Assembly (NCBI RefSeq): GCF_900100315.1
Contig: NZ_FNFF01000008.1
Location: 248,001 to 312,000 of the forward strand
Source of the DNA: Streptomyces indicus
Lineage (GTDB): Bacteria; Actinomycetota; Actinomycetes; Streptomycetales; Streptomycetaceae
Direction: 5' to 3'
DNA: 64,000 nt
The notes under the pieces are model-generated. The model saw only the letters and a list, made by a program, of their open reading frames with translations. It ran no database searches and had not been told where the DNA came from. Position 1 is the stretch's first letter; each line of letters starts with the position of its first letter. The translations under genes were made by a program, and so were the position numbers. Shown piece by piece: positions 8,642 to 16,960 of the stretch.

Positions 8642-10215
8642 CCCCCTGCCGAATATGCCGCGGGCGACGAGAGCGTCGACAACGCCCACGGCAGATCGAG
8701 GATCTCCAGCTCTTGTCCCGGCTTGGCACCGCCCGGCGGCACCACCGCGAGCCCGTCGGACGCGGCGATCCCGCGCAGCATCGCGGGCCCGTTGTAGTGC
8801 AGCGGCACGGCCTCCTCGGACCGCTCGCCGCGCAGCACCACGGGCACGAGACGGGTGTCGTACGGGTGGCCGTGGATCTCCTCGCGCGTGGGGGCGTGAT
8901 ACGGCTCCACGGCCGGGCGTCCCGCGAGCCTGCGGAGCAGCGGCTCGGCGAGCGTGAGCAGGCCGGAGACGGTGGCCAGCGGATTGCCGGGCAGGCCCAC
9001 GAGGTGGCGCCCGCCGGGCAGTTGGGCAAGCAGCATCGGGTGGCCGGGCCGCACCTGCACCCCGTCCACGAGCAGGTCGGCGCCGAGGGCGCGCAGCGTG
9101 GGGTGGACGTGGTCGACCGGTCCGAAGGCGGTGCCGCCGGTGGTCACGACGACGTCCGCGGGGGACTCCCCGACCGCCTTGAGCAGGTCCTGCGCGTCGT
9201 CACCGATCCTGCGTACGGCGATGACCTCGGCGCCGAGGCTGCGCAGCCAGGGCGGCAGCATCGGGCCGAGCGCGTCCCGGATCAGGCCCTCCTGCGGGAG
9301 CCCTTCGGTGAGCAACTCGTCGCCCAGGATCAGCACTTCGGCCCGGGGCCGGGCGATCACCCGCAGTTCGTCGTAGCCCGCGGCCGCGGCGAGTCCGAGC
9401 ACGGCGGGCGTGACCTCGGAGCCGGCGGGCAGCAACTGGTCGCCGCTGCGGCACTCCTGGCCGCGCGGCCGGATGTCCTGGCCGTGCACCACCTCGCGCT
9501 GCGGGTGCAGCCCGCCGTGGTCGTCGAGCGCCCCGTGCTCGCTGCGCAGCACGGCGGTGGCCTCCTGCGGCACGCGGGCGCCGGTGGCGATCCGTACCGC
9601 CTCGCCGTCCGCGAGCGAAGCCGGCCGGGCGTGCCCGGCCAGGATCGCGTCCGGCCGTACGTCCCAGGGGCCGGGGCCCGCGACCGCCCAGCCGTCCATG
9701 GCGGAGGTGTCGAAGGAGGGCAGGTCGGTGAGGGCGGTGAGCGGAGTGGCGAGGATCCGGCCGAGCGCTGCGTCGAGCGGAACGGCGACCGCTTCGCGCC
9801 GGGGGGCGCGGCGGGCCGCCTGGGCCGCGCGGGCACGGGCCTCCGGCCACGGGGTCGCACGGGGGTGGTCGTGCTTCTTGTGTCCGGTCTGCGCCGCCGT
9901 TCCGCCGGCGGCGGAGGGAACCGAAGGGTGCGGGTGCTCGGGGGCGCGGCCGCCGGGGACCTGGTCCGCACCGGCGGCTGCGCCCGGGTGGGAGTCGGGC
10001 CGTCCCGGGTTCGGGCCGCCCGCGTGGGGGTGCGGGCCACCCGGCGCCGAACCGGGCCTGCCCGCGGCCTCGTTGACGAGGGCGAGCGCCTCGTCGACGT
10101 CGAGATCGCCGTCGTCGGACGCGAGGTGACCGGGGCCGGTCTGCGCGGAGTAGCGCCGGGCCGGTGCGGCCTGCGGCGCGCGGCGGCCCGGGCGGGGCGC
10201 GGGGTGCGCGGTCAC
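8629..10215 (-). CDS. moeA: Molybdopterin molybdenumtransferase MoeA
   Basis: Inserts molybdate into adenylated molybdopterin in molybdenum cofactor synthesis. The C-terminal 400 residues carry the MoeA landmarks PSFDTSAMDGWAV, VRIATGARVP, GDELLTEG, VVTTGGTAFGPVDHV and LVGLPGNPLATV. The first 130 or so residues are unusual for the family: a short DVDEALALV segment followed by a His/Pro/Gly-rich low-complexity linker, giving 528 residues against the usual 400-odd. The GTG start at 10215 overlaps the mobA stop (GTGA). The stop codon lies inside parS. Confidence 0.92.
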   Translation of the reverse strand: MTAHPAPRPGRRAPQAAPARRYSAQTGPGHLASDDGDLDVDEALALVNEAAGRPGSAPGGPHPHAGGPNPGRPDSHPGAAAGADQVPGGRAPEHPHPSVPSAAGGTAAQTGHKKHDHPRATPWPEARARAAQAARRAPRREAVAVPLDAALGRILATPLTALTDLPSFDTSAMDGWAVAGPGPWDVRPDAILAGHARPASLADGEAVRIATGARVPQEATAVLRSEHGALDDHGGLHPQREVVHGQDIRPRGQECRSGDQLLPAGSEVTPAVLGLAAAAGYDELRVIARPRAEVLILGDELLTEGLPQEGLIRDALGPMLPPWLRSLGAEVIAVRRIGDDAQDLLKAVGESPADVVVTTGGTAFGPVDHVHPTLRALGADLLVDGVQVRPGHPMLLAQLPGGRHLVGLPGNPLATVSGLLTLAEPLLRRLAGRPAVEPYHAPTREEIHGHPYDTRLVPVVLRGERSEEAVPLHYNGPAMLRGIAASDGLAVVPPGGAKPGQELEILDLPWALSTLSSPAAYSAGGCFT

Positions 10216-11237
10216 TCGGCGTCGGGCTTCGTGTCGGGGCGGTCCTCGTCGGCCCAGCGGGCCGCGAGCGCCACGGCCTTGCGGGTGGCCTCGGCTACCG
10301 CTTCAGGCCCGCCGCCCGCGCGCGCCGCCGCATAGCCGACGAGGAAGGTCGTCAGCGGCGCCGCGGGCCGCGCCACCCCGTGGGCGGCGTCGCGGGCGAG
10401 GTCGAGGAGCAGGGCGGTGTCGACGTCCAGGTCGAGACCCAGTTCGTCCTTGACTGCGGTGATCCATTCATCCAGCACGCGTTCATGCTCCCTGATACGT
10501 GCCCGGGCTTCGGCGATGTCCTCCCAGGTGTCGCAGTCGAACGCGGCACGGGAGCCTTCCGGCTCGGTCACCCGGGTGAGCGCGAGTCCGGTGGTGAGCA
10601 GTCTGAGGGGCAGCCCGGTCAGGCCGCCGTGTTCGGCGCGCAGCCGGTCGAGTCCGTGGCGCAGCGCGGAGCGGCGGTACACGGCGACGAGGGGCTGGTC
10701 GCGGCCGCCGGAATCGGTGAACAGCGCCCCGTCGAGCGGCGCCTCGGCCGCCTGCTCCGCCGCGTCGAGGGCGCCGAGCAACAGGCCGACGGTCTCGTCG
10801 GCGAGGAAGGGGAGGTCCGCGGAGAGGACGAGGAGGAGGTCGGGGGCGGGCTCGGAGGACGAGTCTGCGGAGTTGTGCTCCGGGGGCCGATATGTGGGGG
10901 CCCGGTCTGCGTCGGCGCGCTCCAGGGGCCGGTCTGCGGGGGCCTGGTCTGCGTCGGCAGGCTCCGGCTCCCGGTGCTCGCGGGCGCGCTCCAGCGCGTC
11001 GACTCCCGCCGCCAGCGCGGCGAGCGGGCCGCCGCCCGCGGGCTCTTCACGGGCCCATACGACGGGACGCACCGTCGGCCGCGGCGGTGCGACGACCACC
11101 GTGGTGCCCGCCGCCGCACACGCGCCGAGCACCCGGTCGAGCAGCGCACGCCCGCCCACCTGCACGGCGGGCTTGTCCACTCCCCCCAGGCGCTTGGCCG
11201 CGCCCCCGGCGAGCACTACGGCGTCATACGTGGTCAC
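10212..11237 (-). CDS. mobA: MobA-like nucleotidyltransferase fused to DUF6457
   Basis: Residues 1-235 form a MobA-type domain, with the nucleotide-binding signature VVLAGGAAKRLGGVDKPAVQVGGRALLDR (at residues 7-35), metal site LSADLPFL and product-site FDCDTWED. The enzyme would attach GMP to the molybdenum cofactor. A His/Glu/Ala-rich insert (about 90-130) interrupts the domain. The final 90 residues (VLDEWITAVKDELGLD to the end) match the small helical DUF6457 domain, which often occurs alone beside molybdenum-cofactor genes. The 4-bp overlap with moeA indicates an operon. MobA versus another NTP transferase is inferred from the moeA partner. Confidence 0.82.
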   Translation of the reverse strand: MTTYDAVVLAGGAAKRLGGVDKPAVQVGGRALLDRVLGACAAAGTTVVVAPPRPTVRPVVWAREEPAGGGPLAALAAGVDALERAREHREPEPADADQAPADRPLERADADRAPTYRPPEHNSADSSSEPAPDLLLVLSADLPFLADETVGLLLGALDAAEQAAEAPLDGALFTDSGGRDQPLVAVYRRSALRHGLDRLRAEHGGLTGLPLRLLTTGLALTRVTEPEGSRAAFDCDTWEDIAEARARIREHERVLDEWITAVKDELGLDLDVDTALLLDLARDAAHGVARPAAPLTTFLVGYAAARAGGGPEAVAEATRKAVALAARWADEDRPDTKPDAE

Positions 11238-11390
11238 CCGACGAGTATGGCCGCGCGTTGGATCTTTGCTACCCCTTCGAACGGCCCGGGTGCGGGGGGA
11301 CTTCCGTCACACCTCCCGTACGCGGGGCCCGGCGGAGTGGCGGACGCGGCCGGGGCGCGGGCGGTCGTCGTCCGGCCGCGCCCCGTGGGC

Positions 11391-12815
11391 TCACACCGTG
11401 CGCAGCAGCACCGCGGGCTGTTCCACGCAGTCAGCGACGTAGCGCAGGAACCCGCCCGCCGTGCCGCCGTCGCACACACGGTGGTCGAAGGTGAGCGAGA
11501 GCTGCACCACCTGGCGTACCGCCAACTCGCCCTGGTGCACCCAGGGCTTGGCCACGATCCGGCCGATGCCGAGCATCGCCGCCTCGGGGTGGTTGATGAT
11601 CGGCGTCGAGCCGTCCACGCCGAACACCCCGTAGTTGTTCAGCGTGAACGTGCCGCCCGTCAGCTCGGCCGGGGTCAGCCGCCCTTCGCGCGCCACTTCG
11701 GTGAGCCGCGCGAACTCGGCCGTGAGCGCCTCCGCGCCCTTGGCGTGCGCGTCCTTCACCACCGGGACCACCAGTCCGCGCTCGGTCTGCGCGGCGAAGC
11801 CCAGATGGACGCGGTCCAGCTGGACGATCTCGCGGGCGGCCGTGTCCACCGTGGAGTTGAGCTCCGGGTAGCGCGTGAGCGCGGCCGTGCAGATCCGGGC
11901 GAAGAGCGCGAGCAGCGAGATCTTCGGTCCGCCCGAGGCGTTCATCGCCGTGCGTGCGTGCATCAGTTCCGTGGCGTCCGCGTCCACCCAGACGGTGACC
12001 TCGGGGATCTCGCGCCGGCTGCGGGAGAGCTTGTCGGCCACGGCGCCGCGGACCCCGCGCAGCGGGATACGGGTGCCCTCGCCGGACGGCACGGATGCCG
12101 CGGTCGGCCCGGCGGGTGCCTTGGGAGCGGGAGTCGCGCCGGGGGCCTGCTCGACCGCCCCTGCCCGTATGGCGTACTCGACATCGGCGCGCAGGATGAG
12201 CCCGTCCGGACCCGAGCCCGTCAACTCCCGCAGATTGAGACCGTGTTCGCGGGCCAGTCGGCGCACGAGCGGGGAGATCACCGGGACGGGGCCCTCGGCG
12301 GGGGGAGCGGCGGGGGCCGGTGCCGCCACGTGCCCCGACACCGGCGCCTGGGCGAACTCCGGGGCGCCGTCACGCGAAGCAGGCGCAGCCTGCGGAGAAG
12401 GCGAGGGCGCGGCAGCAGCCCCGGCCGTGGAACCGGGCGCGCCCGTCAGTCCGGCCCGCACCCTGCGCCGCCGCGCGGGCGCGGCGCCGGTGCCGTAGCC
12501 GACAAGGACATTGCCCGAACCCTCGGATTCGGTGCTCTTCGCGGCGCCTTCATGGACGGCGTCGGGCGAGGCGCCCACCGCCACCGTCAACAGTGGTGCA
12601 CCGACCGGGAGTTCGGTGCCCTCCTCGCCGAAGCGGGCCGTCACCACGCCCGCGTAGGGGCAGGGGACCTCGACCATCGCCTTGGCCGTCTCCACCTCGA
12701 CCACCGGCTGGTCCACGGCGACCACGTCGCCCACGGAGACCAGCCAGCGGACGACCTCCGCCTCCGTCAGGCCCTCACCGAGGTCGGGCAGCTTGAACTC
12801 GAGGACCTGCGCCAT
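11391..12815 (-). CDS. bkdC: Branched-chain 2-oxoacid dehydrogenase E2 (dihydrolipoyl acyltransferase)
   Basis: The acyltransferase core of the 2-oxoacid dehydrogenase complex; it moves branched acyl groups from E1 to CoA, making primers for iso/anteiso fatty acids. The lipoyl domain (1-78) has the lipoyl Lys45 in VETAKAMVEV. A flexible Ala/Pro linker follows, then a peripheral subunit-binding domain (SPLVRRLAREHGLNLRELTGSG), a second linker, and the catalytic domain with the active-site DHRVCDGGTAG near the end. The start at 12815 follows GGGGGAGCG and forms TGATG with the bkdB stop. Branched-chain rather than pyruvate specificity rests on the bkd-like order and the Lrp regulator. Confidence 0.92.
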   Translation of the reverse strand: MAQVLEFKLPDLGEGLTEAEVVRWLVSVGDVVAVDQPVVEVETAKAMVEVPCPYAGVVTARFGEEGTELPVGAPLLTVAVGASPDAVHEGAAKSTESEGSGNVLVGYGTGAAPARRRRVRAGLTGAPGSTAGAAAAPSPSPQAAPASRDGAPEFAQAPVSGHVAAPAPAAPPAEGPVPVISPLVRRLAREHGLNLRELTGSGPDGLILRADVEYAIRAGAVEQAPGATPAPKAPAGPTAASVPSGEGTRIPLRGVRGAVADKLSRSRREIPEVTVWVDADATELMHARTAMNASGGPKISLLALFARICTAALTRYPELNSTVDTAAREIVQLDRVHLGFAAQTERGLVVPVVKDAHAKGAEALTAEFARLTEVAREGRLTPAELTGGTFTLNNYGVFGVDGSTPIINHPEAAMLGIGRIVAKPWVHQGELAVRQVVQLSLTFDHRVCDGGTAGGFLRYVADCVEQPAVLLRTV

Positions 12816-13864
12816 CAGACGCTCCCCCCTTCGAGCCCGCCCTCGGACTCCCACTGCAACCGGGCCACCGCGTCCAGGATCCGGTCGACCCCGGGCAGGT
12901 GGTGGCGCTCCAGCATCGGCGGCGGATACGGGATGTCGAACCCGGCGACGCGCAGCACCGGCGCCTCCAGGTGGTGGAAGCAGCGCTCGGTGACGCGCGC
13001 GGCGATCTCGCCGCCGGGGCCGCCGAAGCCGCCCGACTCGTGCACGACCACCGCACGGCCCGTGCGCCGCACGGATGCGCAGACCGTCTCGTCGTCGAAG
13101 GGCACCAGCGAGCGCAGATCGACCACTTCGAGGTCCCAGCCCTCGGCCTGCGCGGCCTCGGCGGCCTCCATGCAGACCGGGACCGAGGGCCCGTACGTGA
13201 TGAGGGTGGCGCTGCGGCCGGTCCGGCGGACCACCGCCTTGCCGATCGGCTCCACGGCCGTGGGCGCCTCGGGGTTCCAGGAGCCCTTCGACCAGTAGAG
13301 CCGCTTGGGCTCCAGGAAGATCACCGGGTCGTCGGAGGCGATCGAGGCACGCAGGAGTCCGTACGCGTCCTCGACGGTGGCCGGCGTGACGACGTGCAGT
13401 CCGGGGGTCGCTATGTAGTACGCCTCGCTGGAGTCGCAGTGGTGCTCGACTCCGCCGATGCCGCCACCGTACGGCACACGGATGGTCAGGGGCAGGGGCA
13501 TGGCGCCCTTGGTGCGGTTGCGCATCTTCGCCACGTGCGAGATCAGCTGCTCGAACGCCGGGTAGGCGAAGGCGTCGAACTGCATCTCCACGACGGGCCG
13601 CAGCCCGTACATGGCCATGCCGACCGCGGTGCCGAGGATGCCCGCCTCGGCGAGCGGGGTGTCGGTGACGCGGTCCTCGCCGAACTCCTTGGCGAGCCCG
13701 TCGGTGATGCGGAAGACGCCGCCGAGCGTGCCGACGTCCTCACCCATCACATGGACCGCCGGGTCCTCGGCCAGGGAGTCGCGCAGGGCCCGCTGGAGGG
13801 CCTGCGCCATGGTGGCCGGCTTGGTGCCCGTACGGCCGGCGGCTGTGCTGGTGGCGGTGCTCAT
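12815..13864 (-). CDS. bkdB: 2-oxoacid dehydrogenase E1 beta subunit
   Basis: A 349-residue transketolase-like beta subunit of the thiamine-diphosphate E1 enzyme. Recognised by MAQALQRALRDSLAEDPAVHVMGEDVG, the acidic VMGEDVG motif that contacts cofactor, the VEMQFDAFAYPAFEQLISH segment and the C-terminal RVAGFDIPYPPPMLE. It overlaps bkdA by 4 bases (ATGA) and bkdC by 1 base, so the three subunits are translationally coupled. The N-terminal 15 residues are a weakly conserved Thr/Ala leader. Confidence 0.93.
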   Translation of the reverse strand: MSTATSTAAGRTGTKPATMAQALQRALRDSLAEDPAVHVMGEDVGTLGGVFRITDGLAKEFGEDRVTDTPLAEAGILGTAVGMAMYGLRPVVEMQFDAFAYPAFEQLISHVAKMRNRTKGAMPLPLTIRVPYGGGIGGVEHHCDSSEAYYIATPGLHVVTPATVEDAYGLLRASIASDDPVIFLEPKRLYWSKGSWNPEAPTAVEPIGKAVVRRTGRSATLITYGPSVPVCMEAAEAAQAEGWDLEVVDLRSLVPFDDETVCASVRRTGRAVVVHESGGFGGPGGEIAARVTERCFHHLEAPVLRVAGFDIPYPPPMLERHHLPGVDRILDAVARLQWESEGGLEGGSV

Positions 13865-15042
13865 CGCTCCTGCTCCGCTCCGGACGCGGCCTCGGCCTCG
13901 GCCTCGGCGTCGAGCTCGGCCCGCAACTGGGCGGCCTGCTCGCGCAGTTGGCTGGTCTGCTCCGCGTAGACATGGGTGAACAGGTCCATGGGGTCGAGCA
14001 CCGGATCCGCGTTCATCCCCTGGCGCAGGCGGGCCGCGAACTCCTCCGCGTCCTGCCGTACGGCCTCGATCCGCTGCTCGTCGAGCAGCCCGCGGCCGGT
14101 CAGCTCGCGCTCCATCAGCGCGACCGGGTCGTGCGCGCGCCAGGTCTCGACCTCGGCGTCGCTGCGGTAGCGCGTGGCGTCGTCGGCGTTGGTGTGCGCG
14201 TCCATCCGGTACGTGACGGCCTCGACCAGCGTCGGGCCGCGCCCCGCCCGTGCGTTGCGTACGGCCTCGCTCAGGACCTCGTGCATCGCCGCCGCGTCGT
14301 TGCCGTCGACCAGGCGGCCCGGCATCCCGTAGCCGACGGCCTTGTGGGCCAGCGACGGGGCGGCGGTCTGCTTGGCGAGCGGCACGGAGATCGCGAAGCC
14401 GTTGTTCTGCACGAGGAAGACCACGGGGGCCTGCCACACGGCCGCGAAGTTCAGCGCCTCGTGGAAGTCGCCCTCGCTGGTGCCGCCGTCGCCGACCATG
14501 GCGAGCGCCACGACGTCGTCGCCCTTGAGGCGGGCGGCGTGCGCGAGGCCCACGGCGTGCGGCAGCTGGGTGGCGAGGGGGGTGCTGAGCGGGGCTATGC
14601 GGTGCTCGTACGGGTCGTAGCCGGTGTGCCAGTCGCCGCGAAGCAGTCCGAGGGCCTGCACGGGGTCGAGCCCGCGGGCGACGGCGGCGAGGGTGTCCCG
14701 GTAGCTGGGGAAGAGCCAGTCCTGCTCCTGGAGGACCATCGCCGCGGCGACCTCGGCGGCCTCCTGGCCGGTGGTCGACGGGTAGACCGCGAGGCGGCCC
14801 TGCTTGGTGAGGGCGGTCGCCTGCGCGTTGTACCGGCGCCCGCGCACCAGCTCCCCGTACAGCTTGAGCAGCAGCGTGGAGTCGGCCTCGGCCGCCCGGC
14901 TCGTGCCCAGGACCCGGTAGGGCTCGGGGTCCGGCAACAGCGGGGCGGGATCCGTGCGGGGCTTCCAGGCGGGCGGCGGGGTGGGCTGGTGGGTCCCCCG
15001 CTGCTCCATCACCGGTGTGCTGCGTCCTGTGCGCGTAGACAC
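13861..15042 (-). CDS. bkdA: 2-oxoacid dehydrogenase E1 alpha subunit
   Basis: A 393-residue thiamine-diphosphate-binding alpha subunit that decarboxylates branched 2-oxoacids. The ThDP motif runs from GDGGTSEGDFHEALNFA to QNNGFAIS; LFPSYRDTLAAVARGL and RMDAHTNADDATRYR are typical, the latter being the phosphorylation-loop region of E1 alpha. The GTG at 15042 has AGGAGG 8 bases upstream; GTG at 15045 is equally close in register, so the exact start is uncertain. First gene of the bkdABC operon, divergent from the Lrp-type regulator. Confidence 0.92.
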   Translation of the reverse strand: MSTRTGRSTPVMEQRGTHQPTPPPAWKPRTDPAPLLPDPEPYRVLGTSRAAEADSTLLLKLYGELVRGRRYNAQATALTKQGRLAVYPSTTGQEAAEVAAAMVLQEQDWLFPSYRDTLAAVARGLDPVQALGLLRGDWHTGYDPYEHRIAPLSTPLATQLPHAVGLAHAARLKGDDVVALAMVGDGGTSEGDFHEALNFAAVWQAPVVFLVQNNGFAISVPLAKQTAAPSLAHKAVGYGMPGRLVDGNDAAAMHEVLSEAVRNARAGRGPTLVEAVTYRMDAHTNADDATRYRSDAEVETWRAHDPVALMERELTGRGLLDEQRIEAVRQDAEEFAARLRQGMNADPVLDPMDLFTHVYAEQTSQLREQAAQLRAELDAEAEAEAASGAEQER

Positions 15043-15238
15043 CACTTGCACCTCCTTGTGGGAGCGGCTCGGCGGCTCCTTCGCAGGAGTGCCTCGGCGG
15101 CGCGGCTGTGACGCGCCTCACCAACCGATTGTTCGGTCGCCGGCACATTTTGGCTACAGGCCCCTCCAGGCTGTGGACAAACGGTTCTCCACAGCCTGGG
15201 ATAGATGCATTACGTCCATGGTAGGGAGGCGGGGGGAC
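15043..15238. promoter_or_regulatory. bkdA-bkdR divergent control region with inverted repeats
   Basis: Holds three marks. ACCGATTGTTCGGT (15124-15137) is one base off the palindromic operator seen before paaN and paaA. A perfect 12-bp inverted repeat, CCAGGCTGTGGA (15166-15177) and TCCACAGCCTGG (15188-15199), has a 10-bp spacer. Within it TGTGGACAA (15172-15180) matches the Streptomyces DnaA box on the minus strand. The inverted repeat is a candidate site for the adjacent Lrp-family regulator. Confidence 0.6.
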
Positions 15239-15769
15239 ATGGCATCTGAACGAATGGCCGAGGACGGTTCCGAGCGGGCGCCCGAGTCCGGCGCCCCGGT
15301 GCCGGAGGCCGCCGAGATGCCGCCGCGCCCGCTCGACTCCATCGACCGCTCGATCCTGCGGATGCTGCAGACGGACGGTCGCGCCTCGATACGCTCCGTG
15401 GCCGAGCACGTCCATGTCTCGCGCGCGAATGCGTACGCACGCATCAACCGGTTGATCGAGGACGGGGTGATCCGCGGCTTCGGGGCGCGGGTGAATCACG
15501 AGCGGGCGGGGCAGGGGGCGTCCGCGTACATCACCCTGAAGATCGTGCAGAACTCGTGGCGCACGGTCCGCGAACAGTTGCGCGCGCTCCCGGGGGCGGC
15601 CCATATCGCCCTGGTGAGCGGCGACTTCGACGTTCTGCTCCTGGTGCACACGCCGGACAACCGCACGCTGCGGGAGCTGGTCCTTACGCGGTTGCAGTCG
15701 ATGCCGGAGATTCTGAGTACGCGGACGCTGCTGGTGTTCGAGGAGACGGATCTGGATCCGGAGGCTTGA
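15239..15769 (+). CDS. bkdR: Lrp/AsnC-family transcriptional regulator
   Basis: A 176-residue feast/famine regulator. After a 30-residue acidic tail comes the winged-helix HTH (LDSIDRSILRMLQTDGRASIRSVAEHVHVSRANAYARINRLIEDGVIRGF, split here only for description), then the RAM ligand-binding/oligomerisation domain with YITLKIVQNSWRTVREQL and the SGDFDVLLLVHTPD strand. Divergent placement against bkdABC matches the known BkdR arrangement, so control of branched-chain acid catabolism by an amino acid or keto-acid ligand is likely. The ATG at 15239 has GGGGGG just upstream. Confidence 0.88.
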   Translation: MASERMAEDGSERAPESGAPVPEAAEMPPRPLDSIDRSILRMLQTDGRASIRSVAEHVHVSRANAYARINRLIEDGVIRGFGARVNHERAGQGASAYITLKIVQNSWRTVREQLRALPGAAHIALVSGDFDVLLLVHTPDNRTLRELVLTRLQSMPEILSTRTLLVFEETDLDPEA

Positions 15770-15805
15770 GGGGGAAGGCGGCGGCGCCCTGGTCGAATTT
15801 CCTTT

Positions 15806-16594
15806 CTAGGCAGAGGGTTTGACCGCCTTCGTGGCGAAGTAGCCCGGCAGCCAGCCGGCCGTCGCGTCCGAGTGGTGGGGTGCCTCCGCCCAGCCGGTGA
15901 TGGCGAAACCGGCGGCGATCTGGCCGCCGATCTGCTCGGTGAGCGTGTGGCTGTACTCCAGCGGCGCCTGTGCGCCCCACAGCCGCTCCCGCTCGCCGGG
16001 CTCCAGGTGCGTGAGATCGCTGTACGGCAGCCGGTGGCGCACGACGAGCTCTCCGCGTGTGTCGAGTGCCTCCGCGTCGAAGAGGTAGACGTCCGGGTTG
16101 ACGAAGCCGGACAGCAGCGTGCCGCCGGGGCGCAGCACGCGGTGGCATTCCCGCCACACCGGGGCCAGTTCGGGGATGAAGAGGTTGGAGACCGGGTGCA
16201 CCACCAGGTCGAACGAGGCGTCCGGGAACGCGCTGAGGTCGCGGGCGTCGCCGAGCACCGTGCGCAGATCGAGCCCCTCGCGTTCGGCGACCATCTCGTC
16301 CTGCGCCAGCTGGCGCGGCGAGTTGTCGAACACGGTCACGCGGGCTCCGGCCGCGGCGAGCACCGGGCCCTGCTGTCCGCCGCCGGAGGCGAGGCAGAGG
16401 ACGTCGCAGTCGGTGAGGTCCGGCGGGAACCAGGCGGGGTCCACGGTCTCGTACCCGATGAGCACGATCGACCACTGGCCGTCCCGCGCCTTGGCGACGA
16501 CCTCGGGCGAAACGGGCCGTGACCACTCGTTCTCCCGCTCGACCTCGCGGTCCCAGGCCTGGCGGTTGTGGGTGACGGGGTCGATCTCGGTCAT
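15806..16594 (-). CDS. Class I SAM-dependent methyltransferase
   Basis: A 262-residue methyltransferase of the Rossmann class. Motif I is DVLCLASGGGQQGPVLAAAG with the acidic ribose contact in VTVFDNSPRQL; LGDARDLSAFPDASFDLVVHP is the adenine/motif II-III region and VWRECHRVLRPGGTLLSGF the post-motif. The substrate is not evident; the overall pattern resembles small-molecule methyltransferases. It is convergent with the Lrp-type gene, and a 366-bp gap with tandem repeats separates it from the TetR gene upstream. Confidence 0.88.
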   Translation of the reverse strand: MTEIDPVTHNRQAWDREVERENEWSRPVSPEVVAKARDGQWSIVLIGYETVDPAWFPPDLTDCDVLCLASGGGQQGPVLAAAGARVTVFDNSPRQLAQDEMVAEREGLDLRTVLGDARDLSAFPDASFDLVVHPVSNLFIPELAPVWRECHRVLRPGGTLLSGFVNPDVYLFDAEALDTRGELVVRHRLPYSDLTHLEPGERERLWGAQAPLEYSHTLTEQIGGQIAAGFAITGWAEAPHHSDATAGWLPGYFATKAVKPSA

Positions 16595-16960
16595 GCCCCG
16601 GATGCTAGCGACGCGGCGACGGCCCGGCGAGGGGTCCTGGTTCGGCGGCTGTCGTACGGCGCGTGCGGGTTCCGCGCGTGCGGCTTCCGCGCATGCGGCT
16701 TCCGCGCATGCGGCTTCCGCGCATGCGGCTTCCGCGCATGCGGTTTCGTCGTGGGGCGGGGCCGGGGTGGGGGTGTTCTGCTCACACGGGCAATGGCGCC
16801 GCAGGTCTGCGAGCGTGTACGTCCGGGTGGGGAGTGCCCGTGTGACATCACACCCCCACCCCGTCCCCTCACGTCGGATTGCGGCTTTCGGTCGGTCGGG
16901 ACGCCGGTCGGTGTCCGGGGCGGGTCGGTCGTGCCTCCGGCCGGTGTCGGGGCCGGCCGA
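16595..16960. other. 366-bp gap between tetR end and methyltransferase start
   Basis: No gene is seen. Besides the 15-bp tandem repeat, it holds a 10-bp inverted repeat, CACACGGGCA (16783-16792) and TGCCCGTGTG (16835-16844), with 42 bases between the arms. This could be a terminator for the tetR operon or an operator; I cannot decide. The methyltransferase promoter must also lie here. Confidence 0.4.
16661..16750. repeat. Six-copy 15-bp tandem repeat
   Basis: Six consecutive 15-bp units follow the pattern GCATGCGGCTTCCGC. Units 3-5 (16691-16735) are identical; units 1, 2 and 6 differ by one to three bases. The array lies in non-coding DNA just upstream of the methyltransferase start, where copy number could vary between strains. 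Confidence 0.85.

Noticed and set aside
5651..8797. A plus-strand open frame of more than 3 kb
   Set aside because: It runs antisense through three well-supported minus-strand genes (secreted protein, quinone oxidoreductase, K+ channel). High GC content makes long antisense frames common, and its product is composed of shadow sequence without domains.
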